Positions 40,400-55,805 of a stretch of 64,000 bases of DNA are shown piece after piece. The stretch spans positions 127,817,428 through 127,881,427 of the forward strand of contig CM068838.1 of NCBI GenBank assembly GCA_028554795.2, written 5' to 3'. Each line of letters starts with the position of its first letter. The first letter of the stretch is position 1. The position numbers and the translations under genes were made by a program. The DNA comes from Sinohyriopsis cumingii. Its lineage: Eukaryota; Mollusca; Bivalvia; Unionida; Unionidae. Below the pieces are notes generated by a model. The model saw only the letters and a program-made list of their open reading frames with translations. It did no database searches and was not told the origin of the DNA.

Positions 40400-40665
40400 C
40401 ACCCCGGTGGTCTAAGTTGGTAGAGCGTCCACCTCGTATGAGGGAGGTTCACACCCCTGTCGAGTCAATATAAAGACAAAAATGGTACCAGCAGCTGCTT
40501 CGCTTGGCGCCCAGCATTAAGAGGTTAGTGTTAGCACTGGTCGGTCTAGTGTCAGGATAAATGTGACCGGGTGGGACATGATGCTATATATCTGCGGCAT
40601 GAACTGCCACGCTGCAGACATCGTATCTATATAACAATAATTGTTAAAGCTACGCTAAAAATACA
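40400..40665 (+). repeat. tRNA-derived SINE, plus orientation
   Basis: Head with A-box GTGGTCTAAGTTGGTAGAGC and B-box region GAGGTTCACACCCC. The body has AGCAGCTGCTTCGCTTGGCG and ends at TAAAGCTACGCTAAAAATAC. Confidence 0.8.
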
Positions 40666-41100
40666 CCCGCACACACATACACACATGAATACGCGTGATA
40701 GCTCGCGTAGATAAATTCAAACAAATGATTACTGATGTTACTCACAAGTGTTGAATTACCTTAGCAATATCTTTATGGGGTCAATTTAAAACAAAATATG
40801 GTTCTTCTGGAAATTTGTGTGAAGTTTTGGACACTAATCATAATAAAGTTATTTTTCTAGTGGATAGCGAAAGCTGATTAAATATTTTTTTTTACATATA
40901 TGCATTTAATTACAACAATCTAACGTCGCTATTCGCATCAGTTAGAATTGTTTAAAGTGTTGAGTTTCTGATGCGTTCATTTGAAGTCTTACGGCTCAGT
41001 GTCATTATGCAATGATGAAAATGAGCGCATAAACTGAGAGGTAAATATTCTTTTGTATAACTCACATGTATATTCAAGAATAAAATTACCTGGGATTTAT

Positions 41101-41231
41101 CGCTCTGGTGGCCTAAGTGATTAGAGCGTCCGCATCGGATGCTGGTAGTCGCGGGCTCGACCCCGGCAGATTCATAACAAAGACTTTTAAAAATGGTACT
41201 AGCAGCTGCCTCGCTTGGCGCTCAGCATTCT
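41101..41231 (+). repeat. tRNA-derived SINE head, cut by a microsatellite
   Basis: The head (GTGGCCTAAGTGATTAGAGC) and first body part (CTGCCTCGCTTGGCGCTCAG) are present. The body stops where a TCTG/TC array begins, so the rest was lost or displaced. Confidence 0.75.
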
Positions 41232-41242
41232 ATCTCTGTGCC

Positions 41243-41391
<149 letters not shown>

Positions 41392-41486
41392 GATTCATAT
41401 TGTTTTATGTATTTTATGCAAACAAGAAACATCCATGTTTCTTCCTTTCTTTTGCTATCGTTGTTCTTTAAATGCAGAATTATTAT

Positions 41487-42610
41487 ATGCTGTGTCTGTG
41501 CTGTATATATTAGTTTTATTTTATGCTATATACGGACTGTATATATTAGTTTTATTTTATGCTATATATGGACTGTTTATATTAGTCTTACTTTATGCTA
41601 TATCCGGACTGTATATATTAGTCTTATTTTATGTTTGATCTGGACTGAATATATTGGTTTTATTGTATGCTGTATCTAGACTGTATATATTGGTTTTGCT
41701 GTATGCCGCATTTGGACTGTATATATTAGTCTTATTGTATGTTTGATCTGGATTGAATATATTGGTTTTATTGTATGCTGTATCTAGACTGTATATATTG
41801 GTTTTGCTGTATGCTGCATTTGGACTGTATATATTAGTCTTATTGTATGTTTGATCTGGATTGAATATATTGGTTTTATTGTACGCTGTATCTAGACTGT
41901 ATATATTGGTTTTGCTGTATGCCGCATTTGGACTGTATATATTAGTCTTATTGTATGTTTGATCTGGATTGAATATATTGGTTTTATTGTACGCTGTATC
42001 TAGACTGTATATATTGGTTTTGTTGTATGCCGCATTTGGACTGGATATATTAGTCTTATTGTATGTTTGATCTAGATTGTATATATTAGTCTTATTTATG
42101 CTATATCTGGACTGTATATATTGGTTGTATTGTATGCTGTTTCTGGACTGTATATATTAGTCTTATTCTTAGCTATACATGGACACTATATATTAGTCTT
42201 ATTTTATGTTATATCTGGACTGTATATATTAGTCTTATTTTATGTTATATCTGGACTGTATATATTAGTCTTATTTTATGTTATATCTAGACTGTATATA
42301 CTAGTCTTATTTTATGTTTGATCTGGATTGAATATATTGGTTTTATTGTATGCTATATCCGGACTGTATATGTTAGTCTTATTTATGCTATATCTGGACT
42401 GTATATATTGGTCTTATTTTATGTTATGTCTGTGCTGTATATATTAGTCTTATTCTATTCTATACATGGACAGTATATATTAGTCTTATTTTATGCTGTA
42501 TCTGGGCTGTATATATTAGTCCTATTTTATGCTATATCCGGACTGTATATGTTAGTCTTATTTATGATATATCTGGACTGTATATGTTAGTCTTTTTTAT
42601 GCTGCATCAG
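41487..42610. repeat. 36-bp minisatellite upstream of receptor gene D
   Basis: About 31 copies of a unit with CTGTATATATTAGTCTTATT and TTATGCTATATCTGGA. Higher-order variation is visible, for example a repeated three-unit block around 41640-42060. Open frames with a 12-residue hydrophobic period are read-through. It ends about 60 bases before the start codon of gene D. Confidence 0.9.
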
Positions 42611-42668
42611 GAATGTGCATAGTTTTATTCTTTGCATACATTTTCTATTGACAGGTTATGAATAAGTC

Positions 42669-44479
42669 ATGCATGGCTGGTTGCCTCTGGGAAAAATATC
42701 CTATTTTCAGCAAATAGCAGTGTCATTGGGTTTGATCATAATAATTGTTTTGCCAAATGTTATTGCAGGTAAGCTGATTAAACAGTTTAGCTGCCTGATT
42801 TATTCAAGCTAAATACAGATATAGCCACTGAAACTTTAAGAAAAATCGAACTGTCTTACTCCGGTCCCACTTTAGTTACACTCCACAATTGCACTTAAGA
42901 CATGAGTGAAACGGAGGCAATGTGCTTTCGAACAATTGAGTTAACAATGTTTAGTATGCTCTATTTGCTTCGTTAGCCAATTATATTTTATTAGCTGAAA
43001 AGAAATAATCAAATGAAGAGATAAATTAAAATTCTTTTGTATGAGAATATATATGTATATATAAAATCCAATTTATAAAGTACGCATCGGAAGAACAGCA
43101 ATGTGACCAATAACTCGTAAAACATTGAAAGAAACACCACTGGACTGTCTTTCTATCTGATTATTGAAGTATCGGACCAGTAATTATTGTACAGCCTGAG
43201 AATGAATCTACGGGTGGGAGAATAAAAACCTCAGTACTACATATTTTGAGATGTACCCAATGGCTTGTACTTGGATTTTTTTCTTCCGTAATACAGTTCA
43301 TAAACTTAAATTTATGTTCTATAAATGACAAAAAAATATTTACTTTCATTTTTATATGTTGTATTTAATTTCTTACTGACAAAATAGCATATATACTCTT
43401 AGTACGTGGCTATGTTAATGGGTATAGATCAGATAGTCCCTTTATATAGAGGAGCACAGGTTAAAAAATAATGCAGAGAAACACCTGTATTTCAAGGCTG
43501 AAAAAGTTCTCTAACCCTAATGAATGTACACATGTGTGATCTGTATGCCGCCCGATTACAGACACTTTATTAAGTTCTATGGGAACTGAATTTGCACTTC
43601 GACCCGTTGATGATACTTGTATGTTTGTAGATCATTTTTAACTCCCGAAAGCTTTGCACTACAGTATCATGGCTTTCTGTAAAGGTAACACCGTTCGTTC
43701 TATCTGACAACACACTCAGTTTACATACCATATAAGACTTACAGGATGGTGGTTTGCCGTAAACATTATACTTTACTGACCCACAACACATTCAGTTCAC
43801 AGAATATGCTACCGTATCCTGGCTTGCTGTAAACATTACACGTTTTTCTCTGACACATATCATATTCTGTGCACATAGCATGTTAAATAATCTCATTTCT
43901 TTTATTTTCAGCAGCCTGTAAAGAAGACCAGTATTTTGATTCAAATACGGGAAATTGTGATCCCTGCGCCCCTCTCTGTGCGGTCACAAGTTGTTCTCAT
44001 ATATGTCCTTGTAAGTGTTTGCTCCCCAAAAAGATGAACCAAAAAAAAAAAAAAAAAAAATTAAAAAAAAACAAAACAAAACAAAACAAACGAAACATTA
44101 ATGAAATGTTTGTGTTTAACTGCTCTCTCAGTAAGTGTTTTAGTCGGACTGTCGTTTCTCCGACATAGAATCATAGGTTCATATAATTTTGACAAATTGC
44201 CGATTTGCATCATGGGGGGTGGGGGTGGCGGCAAAACGTCAACACTATCTGATTTATTCTTGCAATTTAAACATATACCATCAGAAAGTTCCTTACTTTA
44301 ATTTTAAACGTTTAGTGCCATTATTACTAAAATGAAAACACATTGCAGTCACACCAACCCACCCACCACAGTTTTTATACGCATATCATTTTAGCGACTG
44401 GTAAATTCAATGGGGGAAGCTTCTGTAATGAGAAATATCATTTTGTTGAAAACCAGATATACTCCTTCGTCACCGACAA

Positions 44480-44528
<49 letters not shown>

Positions 44529-44862
44529 GCTTGTCTTGCATAGAATAGATGTAATATAATCTTTGAGATGTTTTGTCATTCCAGATTACCAGATACCACG
44601 TGTGTCAAGTCTAGTGCAATCCGATGCGTTGTATAGCAATTCCTCCCTAGGAAAAGGATATTTTGTGATGATAATAGCGATTTCTGTGATTGGTTCTGCA
44701 ATATTTGGATTTACATTGTACAAACTATATGATGAAAAGAAATGTTGTTTCAAAGAGATTTGCGAATTGGGGGTAACGACTGATCCGATGCAAATCGCAG
44801 AGCCGGGTATTGACCTTGAGGAGGAACAAATCCCGATGAACACAAATATAGAACACGTATGA
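42669..44862 (+). CDS. BCMA/TACI-like short TNF receptor, gene D (3 exons, 158 aa)
   Basis: Type I receptor with exons 42669-42768, 43912-44010 and 44585-44862, all phase 1. Exon 1 (residues 1-33) has a short N-terminal lead and then a hydrophobic signal core. The ATG at 42669 is the first in frame and lies soon after an acceptor-like TTGACAG, so an untranslated first exon is possible. Exon 2 (34-66) has the six-cysteine module with DQYFDSNTGNC and CAPLCAV, closest to gene A. The intron before it shares GTTAAATAATCTCATTTCT with gene A. Exon 3 gives a stalk, a membrane span (about 92-115), KK/CC near the membrane and an acidic tail. The tail holds VTTD, PMQIA (at the TRAF-motif position) and PMNTN, as in gene A. 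A long minisatellite abuts its 5' side. AATAAA at 45383-45388 may end the transcript. Confidence 0.82.
44486..44523. repeat. (TC)n microsatellite in the last intron of gene D
   Basis: About 19 TC units, 60 bases before the last exon. It may add to the polypyrimidine context. Confidence 0.95.
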
Positions 44863-44869
44863 TTGCTAG

Positions 44870-45574
44870 TGAAAACATTTGCTGCTCACCCCTCAAGGGA
44901 TAAATCTCTTCTCTGTTATATATTATCAATTGTTAGGTTGTCCACACACAGCCGTTATAGTTAAGATATTTTGCATAAAATTGAGTTAAGCATTACCAGA
45001 AGTACATGCAGCTGTATAGTCGACAAAAATCACATCGATTACAGATTTCATTGTACATACATACATACATACATACATACATACATACAGCATTTGTGGT
45101 TTTTGTGGTATTATTTAACGATTGAGCAGGGGTTGAAAATAACATATACAATCGTTGTGATTGCAAAGTCAAAACCCTAGCGAAGTCTTAGTACCTACTG
45201 TTTCGTCCACTGACGTGATCGTTTTTGATACAGCATTTGGTTATCGAAATAACATACACTACGTTGTCTGTTGTACGTTACAGAAATTCCACGTAAAATA
45301 GTATATCCCACGTTTCCATAAGTCTGATTTCATTGTGTCCATGATACAAACACCATTTCTTGTTCTCCATACGTAAAGTACAAATAAAAAGATACAAATT
45401 AAATACGTGTAGTGTTGTGTGGTTGTGCTAATATTATTCATACATCTAGATTTCTCTTGTGAGATGCTTGGTATGGATTTTTAGAACATTAAAGCGTTCC
45501 CATAACCATATTTGAATATATAAGTGTTGCTGTCTACAAAAGTGGAGCAATGACAGTTGGGTCTTATCACTGAT

Positions 45575-45614
<40 letters not shown>

Positions 45615-46779
45615 TAATCTAATATTTTACTTACCTTTCGTAGTCTAATAATTCCGTATCCTAATTCTTTGTTCCTGATATACAGTACTCATATGAATAA
45701 TGAATTAAATATGTGACAAAATAGGAAAGCTATATTAACTTCACCGAGTTTCCAAATTAGACCTATTTTCTCTTCTTCCGGCGTCCTTCCCAGAACCTTG
45801 GGGCCCTTGGAGGGAAGAGTGTGCAATACCTGTTATCATTTTGTACAAAATAGCTTTACTAAGAAATATTTATATATATATATATCGTAATATGAGATTG
45901 TACAAAATTACGTCAAACAGAAAAATGTACATAATTACGACATACAAAACACAAATGATATCAAGAAGGAAATTATTGCATATATACACTAAACAAAGCT
46001 CCTATTACCGGGCACAAACACCCAGGCACCGTTTATCGCTTTGTCATCTGAGAACCTTACTTTTGAATGGTTAGGTCGCTGTCATAAACAAATGCACTAA
46101 AAATTCACATAGCAAAATTACAATAAAATATATTAGCCGGGAATTAACCCGGGGTTTCCATGTGTGGAGCTATTTGTTTTGGTCTAGGGACATTCCCGGA
46201 AACTTGAGGCCCTTTTACGGAATAAAGTATTATCGTTTGGTGCAAAATAGCAGAAGTTTACAAATACGTTTTAATGTAATCTGTTATTGTACAAAATAAC
46301 AATGTCTGATTTCAAATTGATCATCGTTGTCTAAAGGGCAATTACTGCAAAGAATCCCCCACATATACATTATCACTGGGCACATACTCATGGGTATCGT
46401 TTATCGTTTGTGACATACATACAAGATAGCCTTACGTTTGAAGTTGAATTCGTTGTCATTAATACAAGCAGTAAAACCTGCATATATGGAAGATTGGCCC
46501 CACAGTGTTGGAACCTGTGCACTCGGAATCTTATCGTTCCGATGTTAATGACATACGGTTGAAAACGAAACGACAAAATATCGTAATCAAGAAAAATATA
46601 AAACAAATCAATTGCATTAAATGACATTGAAAAATAAACAAACTTAAACGTATTAGCTCCAAAAACTGTGAACTCGCGAAGTTGTTGGGAGTAAGCTGAG
46701 AATTCGGGTGGTGGTGGAGGGAATGTAGTCTTAACTGAATGGTACTCTGATTACAGATGATTCGTTTGGCATGTGAAGG

Positions 46780-46833
<54 letters not shown>

Positions 46834-47025
46834 GAAAATTCGAACCCTTTAGGAAGAAAAGCTCTTGTGAATACAAGTAAACATATTTTCCTTTAAGATA
46901 AAATAGAAAAGATTACAATGATGTCATCATTCTTTAAAAAGGTATAAAAATATATATAAAAATATGGTCTATCTTGGCATCCATTTTTCTACGGGAGACA
47001 GTGGTGTAGCTCCAGAGTAAGTTTT
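44870..47025. other. Intergenic, no supported gene
   Basis: Contains (CATA)n at 45053-45089, (CA)n at 45579-45613 and (CA)n at 46780-46828. A diffuse repeat lies at 45850-46400, with two related blocks sharing CAAAATAGC, GGGCACA and TATCGTTT pieces. No gene recognised. Confidence 0.6.
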
Positions 47026-47030
47026 TCTTT

Positions 47031-47570
47031 CTACTTCTTTTTAGCTCTCTTTTCAGCTTGCTTTATGTTTCTGTCTTCCTCGGCTTTTTGAACGCCTTGT
47101 CTGACAGCTAGGCGCGAGGGGAAACGGTCGTTAGCACAGCTCTCCCAGTCGTTGACAATGATGTTGGTCGTCTTCATGTAATTCTTGAAAACAGCCTCGG
47201 GTATGCGGCCTGGGTCCATTCTCTTGACATGGCCGAGCCAGCGAAGGCGCTTCTCGCTAGGAATGGAGAACATACTGTTCATTTTGGCGCGTTCCAGAAC
47301 CTCTGTGTTGGGTACTTTGTCCTGCCAATGGATGCGCAGAATGCGCCGCATGCATCTCAGGTGGAAGCTGTTGAGTTTCGTCTCGTGTGGTCCATGCTTA
47401 GCTGCCGTAAAGGAGTGAGCTGAGCACGCAGGCCTGGTAGACACGCAGTTTGGTCTTCTCAGTGAGGGTGGGATTGTTCCAGACCCTCTGATTAAGTCTG
47501 GCCATCATTGCCCGCTGCCTTGGAAATCCTACCGTTCACCTCAGAATCAATAGAGAGTGAGCTGGATATG
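47031..47570 (-). pseudogene. RTE-like non-LTR retrotransposon, C-terminal fragment
   Basis: The minus strand reads as the C-terminal end of a reverse transcriptase: TKLNSFHLRCMRRILRIHWQ, then KRLRWLGHVKRMDPGRIPEA. A few residues of the upstream part are readable in another frame (RVYQAC, around 47430-47450). The fragment is frame-broken and 5'-truncated. It is a different subfamily from the copy at 19290-20400. Confidence 0.8.
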
Positions 47571-48522
47571 GTGGACCCGAGATCCAGGATTATTTGGGAT
47601 TTAATTCGCAATGCCGTAAGTTCTATTCTATATTTTCACTGTCAATTCTCTGGAAATAAATTATGTGTTGCATTGTACAAACTTGGTTGCTTCTCCCTAT
47701 TTTCTATTATTTGTTTTAAGTGAAATTTCTTCAAATTTTATTTATGGCTGTAAGTTATAATGATTTTCGTAATTGACACGTGCATAAGTTTTATTTTAAG
47801 ATATTAAGATATTTAAAGCCTAAAATTGCATATGGTCTATAAATGGTTCCTCACCTACATCTTTATAGTTGTTAATAATCAAAATATTTGTAAATATGTT
47901 GACAAGTTCTGGGCTGCTATTGCATTCAACAGATCGGTAAGGTGGGTTCCTTGAAGAATTAAGTTATTTCCTGTTGGGTGGGTTAGATTATCAGGGTTGT
48001 TTTGCTATTTAGGAGATTTGCAATTGGTCATGATGTAGTAGTGACAATATGCGTGTTTTCGCCTTTCGCCTGTATATTAGTGGTCAGATTTCTTATTCAT
48101 ATTTCTTGTTTTCATGTTGTAACATCAAGTCTACAGTGGTATTTTTGTGTTGTATTTAAATATTGTTTGAGAGAAAACATTTGTTTAGCTTGTTCAGTGG
48201 AAAAAGACAGTGATCATAGGCCTTTGGTTTTATTTTGAGACTAATTTGAATTATTTAACGGAGTCCTGGACCGCTCCGTTATTACACGCCAGGACTGTTG
48301 GTGGACAAGTATACTTGTAGATCTGAAACTTTTACTGAACATTTCATTCTTCTGGGCATTAGTAAAAGTTTTGCAGGATTGCTTTGGATTCAGTTCATAC
48401 GCTCCTCTTAACTTTTCTTTGTTTAAACTTTGATAATTAAATAGTTTGCTAAGATTTACAAAACGTTTTGGCTTTGCTTCTTTCTGATTCTTAGTTCATG
48501 GCCACAGTGTCATAGCAGAAAG
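47571..48522 (+). other. Possible 5' LTR region
   Basis: Lies directly upstream of a primer-binding-site match at 48523-48540 and before gag remnants, so it should include the 5' LTR. No second LTR was seen to define its borders. I see no gene in it. Confidence 0.35.
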
Positions 48523-48540
48523 TGGGGGCTCGTCCGTGAT
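48523..48540 (+). other. tRNA-Pro-type primer binding site
   Basis: The 18 bases TGGGGGCTCGTCCGTGAT match the complement of a tRNA-Pro 3' end at 17 of 18 positions (expected GGGAT, here GTGAT). It lies in the right position between a possible LTR and gag. Confidence 0.6.
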
Positions 48541-48879
48541 AAGAATTTCTTCAAAGTATTTCAGTAAACTTCGTTTCTGAAATTTAAATTCATTTTCGTT
48601 CTGAAATTTATTTGTCTCTGGTTTTTCACTTTCTTGGTGAAACAAGCAAGCTTTCATATGGTCATCTAGGGTGGAACATATTGTTTCAGATCCGACCGAT
48701 GAAGGGTTTGAGTGTTAAGGAAAGATGAATTGTTGGAGCGTGCTAACCGCTATTCACTTTCGGACATACAATCGCCGTTGTTAACCTATCAAACTGAATA
48801 CATGTTGGTCAAGTATTTGGTGGAAAAGACAATATTTGATGGAAATTATTTAGGATTAATTAGTTTATATTTAGCTCTA

Positions 48880-50060
48880 AAATGAAATTAACAGAACTGA
48901 AACTGAAAAACCAGTGGGAAGGAAAATTAAGAAATCTTCAGCTTTAAGAAGTGGAGATGAAAATGTAAAATCCAAATGATGAAAGAGTAAGAGAAAGAGA
49001 ATTTCAAATTAGGAAGGAATAAAGAGAAAGTTGAAGCAGCAAATGCAAGCCCAATAAGAAGAAAAAAAGATGCAGATAAAATTGCAGATGCCAAGAGATG
49101 CAGTTGAAATTGCAAATGCACAAAGAGGAAAGAGAACTTGAGATGGAAGAGTGTAAAATGCAGATGAAGACACATAAGGAAGAAAGAATTCATATGAAAT
49201 TACAAACACAATAAGAAAAAAAAAGAGATGGAACAGTAAATGAAATTAAACGATTTAGAACTGACATACAATATACACCTCAAGAGCGTTCAGTTTCTGA
49301 TGTTACCAAAAATATAAAATTAGTACCCCATTTGAAAGAAAGAGATGTTGATCAATATTTTGCATATTTCGAAACATTAGCCGAGATTTTTAAATGGCCA
49401 AGAGAGCATTGTAATTTGTTAATACGAAATGTAGTTATTGGCAAAGCTCGTGAGATATATTCTTCACTGTCAGAAGAGGCAGCTGCTGATCAGGATGGTC
49501 AAGGAATGTATCTTGAGGGGTTAGGGTACATTGACAGTGGTTTGGGAATTGAAAAAAGAAAAGAAAATACCCAAACTCTTGTTGAATTTGTTATGGCAAT
49601 ATAAAAACTATATGACAGGTAGTGTACATCTAAAAAGACTGACACAGATTATGACAAACTTAGACTACTTATATTTATTAACAGTTCAAGAACTGTGTTA
49701 ATATAAAATCAAGATTTACCTTGATGAATGCTAGGTGGACACTTTAGAAAACACAGCTCGTACACCTTACGACTATTTCTTGACTCACTATGTTCAATTA
49801 AAATGTTTACCTCTCAGCAGATTATTAGAAAAAAGCAACCTCAGTCTCAAGCAAGTACTTGCAAATTTCGATCTGGCTCAACTTATAAGAATCAAATTTC
49901 TCATAAGACTGATCAGAAATTCTTATCTCTTCCACCGTGCGATTATTGCAAGAAAATAAGGCACGTTATTTATTATTGCATTAAACTAAAAAATAAGCAA
50001 GAGAGTAAGAACAGAGCTGTTTTTCGATGTTTTCCTGAAATCTGCTGTTGATGCAGAACT
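48880..50060 (+). pseudogene. LTR retrotransposon gag remnant
   Basis: The plus strand gives a K/E/M-rich coiled-coil stretch (48890-49210). A gag core follows with DVDQYFAYFETLAEIFKWPR and IGKAREIYSSLSEE (49340-49475). Shifted frames then give LVEFVMAI, and a zinc-knuckle-like segment starting CDYC at about 49938. Several stops and frame changes break it, and the second half of the knuckle has lost its pattern. No protease, reverse transcriptase or integrase follows. It belongs to a Ty3/Gypsy-like group judged by the gag core and tRNA-Pro primer site. Confidence 0.65.
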
Positions 50061-51050
50061 AGTAACTTACAGTCATGTTGTGTATATAAGTACACGACAG
50101 GTGGTGCTATTTAGAACAAATACCGAACACTTCTAATACTGCGAAACCATGGATATTGTATGATGCTACCATACATATTACCTTAATAAATATACATATA
50201 CGTTAGTATGTTATATAGAAACATTCAAATTTGTGTTCACAAAAAGAAAACACCATATAAGATAGGACCTTTATGTTGTGCTGTACGGTATAGATTTATG
50301 TGAAGCCATAGAGTTAATAAGAAATACAGTTCTGCAAGTCAGCTTCGGAGATTAAATTTTCGCCTATAATTTTTATCTTAGGCTGCATAATTTATTCTAC
50401 ATGGCTCAGGAAAACCACTTGACCGGGTAAAATTGGCTGGGCCAAGTAAGGCGTTAATAGATGGTGTGTATTCGCACCTTAAGATTAAATCTGAATCCAT
50501 AACAATCGCAGAAGTTTAATATCACTTAACGTTTGGCATGCGTCAGTTGCAAATAACATATGCCTAATTTGCTTAATTGTTGTCCAGGTTGATTAGGTTG
50601 CGACTTCGTTCTTTTTATGCACAGGTGCATAATTTACGCTTAAATCGTTGAACATCATGCACATATTATATTGCAGATTCACGCATATTTGGTTGTATTA
50701 AAAGGGGCACTTTTCAGAAATTTAGGCATTTTTAATTTGGTCAAGCAATATTACACCTGTCCCATGTGACCGGTATTTTCAGGACAGGAGATTTATTGAT
50801 ACATTGTCATTCTCAGGTGAATATTCCAGCATATATTTCTATAAGCATCTAATTACGTTCACTAGAAAATGTTGCCTTCTTACATTGCAAATGAGTATGT
50901 TAATGGTCTCGGCCGATTCCATCCAACCTTCACACAATACATGCTTATGTAATCTATTTGAAACAGAAAATATCGAAACCGAGAGGTCAAATTGTATTTG
51001 GGATAATGACCTAGTAATGTTCCAATTATTTTAGTGTATGTGCGTGTGTG
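50061..51050. other. Intergenic, nothing recognised
   Basis: No domain, RNA gene or clear repeat. Confidence 0.5.
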
Positions 51051-51355
51051 TAATTTGGATTTTTGACGTAGCTTTGAAAATGTTTTAGTCATATCGCTAT
51101 TATGTCGACAGTGTAGTAGTTTATAGTGATATCTAGCACTGGGGCATCATGCTGCAGACATGTAGCATCATGTCCTATCCAGTCACATTATCCTGACACC
51201 GGGCCGACCAGACCTAACCTCATAATGCTGAATTCCAAGCGAGTTAAATGCAAGCACCACTTTTAAGTTCTTTGGTATGACTCGCTCGTTGTTCAAACAC
51301 GCGACTTTCTGAATCCCAGGCGGACGCGCTAACATATTAGTCCACCGGAGCAGTC
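51051..51355 (-). repeat. tRNA-derived SINE, diverged copy
   Basis: Same family and order as 33787-34095, with more substitutions and a deletion in the AGCTGCCTCGCTTGGC region. Confidence 0.75.
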
Positions 51356-53860
51356 AGTTCTTTTGGTATATCAGGAATCTTCATTTTCATAACGCCGTTG
51401 TGCATCTATCTAACATGGTGGCTTGACCAAAATGGATAATTTAGTACAAAGGTTCATGAAATTTTAGACTATTGGATTTCTTCTTTCAGATATAAATCAC
51501 GGACATCTTTCTTGTGAAAAGTTATTACATTCTTGTATAAATGTCTGATGGCATCTTTACTTTGGCGTGACAATGTAACGTTAAAACTGCATAGACTTTA
51601 AATAAAATGTCGATGATCTGTTCAAGCTTAGCAATGTCATTAAGATGCTTGAACACCTCATTGAAAATGAAACTTACAACACCCAGATTACTGAAAGGTT
51701 TCACTATGAACGTGAATACCACCAACACAGCAAGGGCTATGTGTGTAACTGCAATTTCTCTTGTTACATTCCCAGTCTCTGGGTATATGTTTACATAACG
51801 AGCCATGTATTAGAACATACTATTTTCATGATTTTGACCCATTTTAGTATCAAGCTAGCATTGGGGACAGGTTGTTCTCTAGTGAAATAATAAGCAGTGC
51901 TGTGCGTTGAGTGTCATGAGGACAATGACAAGAAAACGCTTGAAACTCGCTCGTCCCGGGGACATGTGCTTGCGTTTGTTTGGTTTGTTTCAAGCCCTGC
52001 TCCTAGAGCTGATTGTTTGCGTTTATGGGTCTTTTTATTCTGAGTAATTTTACTGGAATTTGGTCCATTTTCCTCTTATTTAAATTACAATCTTCAAAGT
52101 AATTGTCAGCGCCCTATGTGTGAAGTATCTCTGATTTTGTTCAGTATATAATGTTGAAAATTGCAAGTTTTAAGGATTTCATTCTTTAGGAGAAGCATGA
52201 TTGGTTGGCTCTATTGTTACATAGACTTTTTACATAGCCGATGACTTGAAAAGTGTACTTTAATCTACCCAGGCCTTAGCCAAAGCTAATTTTAGTGCTA
52301 CCTCAATGAACATTTCGATATTGGTCATGATAACGTTCTTGGAGTTTGATTTCATGCATGAAACTGCTTGATGACTCTAATTCCTAAATTAAAACTGTCT
52401 CATCAGTAAAATTTTGCGAAAATCGCACGTTTTGGAGCTCGTAACCTTAGTTTGGTACAACGCAGAAAAGTAAATGATGGCTTGAAGAATAGAAAAATAT
52501 CTCAGCAGTAAACCAAGTCATATAATATGGTCGTGTGCTTTAAATACGGAAATAGCAGAAGGAAATCGAGGGTCATGGGTGGAACGAAGTATCTGGAAGT
52601 TACGTACCTTCTCTCTTATATATTATGATAGAGAGGGTCCTATGTCAGAACGGGTCGTGGGGGAAATCTAAAGTATTTTGTCACTCTTTGTGATTTTTTC
52701 ACTCAGATGACTGTTTTTTTTTTTTGTTTTTTTTTCTCAACATCAAGCTCAGCGGCGAGCACCTGTGATTAAACTTACTCTTCGGCACAACACGTTCACC
52801 TGCAACCCCTATTCGTAAATTCACCATATTTTCAATGGCTGATCATATAAGTAGCCTAAGAAACCGGTAGGATGGGGTTGACCTAATCTGCCACACTAAA
52901 TAATATTGTTGTCATTTTGTGAACTATCTGACCTCGTCTAAAAACAATGCGAGTCCGATTCAGCAATGCAATCGTAGCGGATTCATCGTTGTTGTCATGG
53001 AAATTAGGGGGAAATAACTCTAAAGAGATGTGACCGGAGTCTGGTCAAATTTCTTCGTCAAAGATTGTTTTCCATGTCTGTAATATGAGGTAGTTTCTTT
53101 TTAATTCCTCTAGCTCATAAAGTACTCGTTTTTATTTCTACAGGTACAAGTTTTGTGGGCACACATAATCAAGCGTCGCATGTCATAATGGGATATTTTA
53201 TATTTCCACATGTGAAAGTATTAGGATATATTTTTACAGTTGAAAATATACGAATGAAAAACTATGAAAATTATTTCGCCAATAAGTCTCTGTATTTGAC
53301 ACTTAAGTATATAATCAAGTCATTAACTCTTTCTCGTGAATCTGTAATCACTTTATAATTTGTTTCAAGACTTGTTCAATCCGCTTTGTATTGAGAATGT
53401 AATTTCACAGACTTTGTGTTCGACAGGATGAATAATATCCTACCATTAATAAAAATAAAGAATATTCGGGCAACAGTACCCATTATAATTCAGTGAATAA
53501 TTTATTAAATTTAGATAACAATGCCATTTTTCGGAAATACATTTTGGTCTTGATGCAACAATTACTGTATAACGTGCCCTGAAAAACATACTGCATGAAA
53601 GCAATAACATGATGTCTCTTAACAGTCAAAGCTGATAAAACAAATCCGCTAAAACTGGTAATTAATGGGTAACAAGTGAGACATTAGTTTCGTAAAGCCC
53701 TGCTGACTGACAATAAATTATTTTAGAAAACTGTATCACTCAAGTTTACTTCATCATCCATACTATGATAAGATAATAATCTATTACAAAAACAATGAAC
53801 GTAATTTCAATCTGCTGCCTTGTAGCGGCAAGACTTCTGACAAGACAGGAAACTGTGATC
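51356..53860. other. Intergenic, no supported gene
   Basis: A minus-strand open frame at 51525-51806 encodes a hydrophobic stretch (about residues 20-50) but has no recognised family, splice sites or promoter. A T-run at 52705-52733 is present. Nothing else supported. Confidence 0.5.
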
Positions 53861-53862
53861 GT

Positions 53863-55805
<1,943 letters not shown>

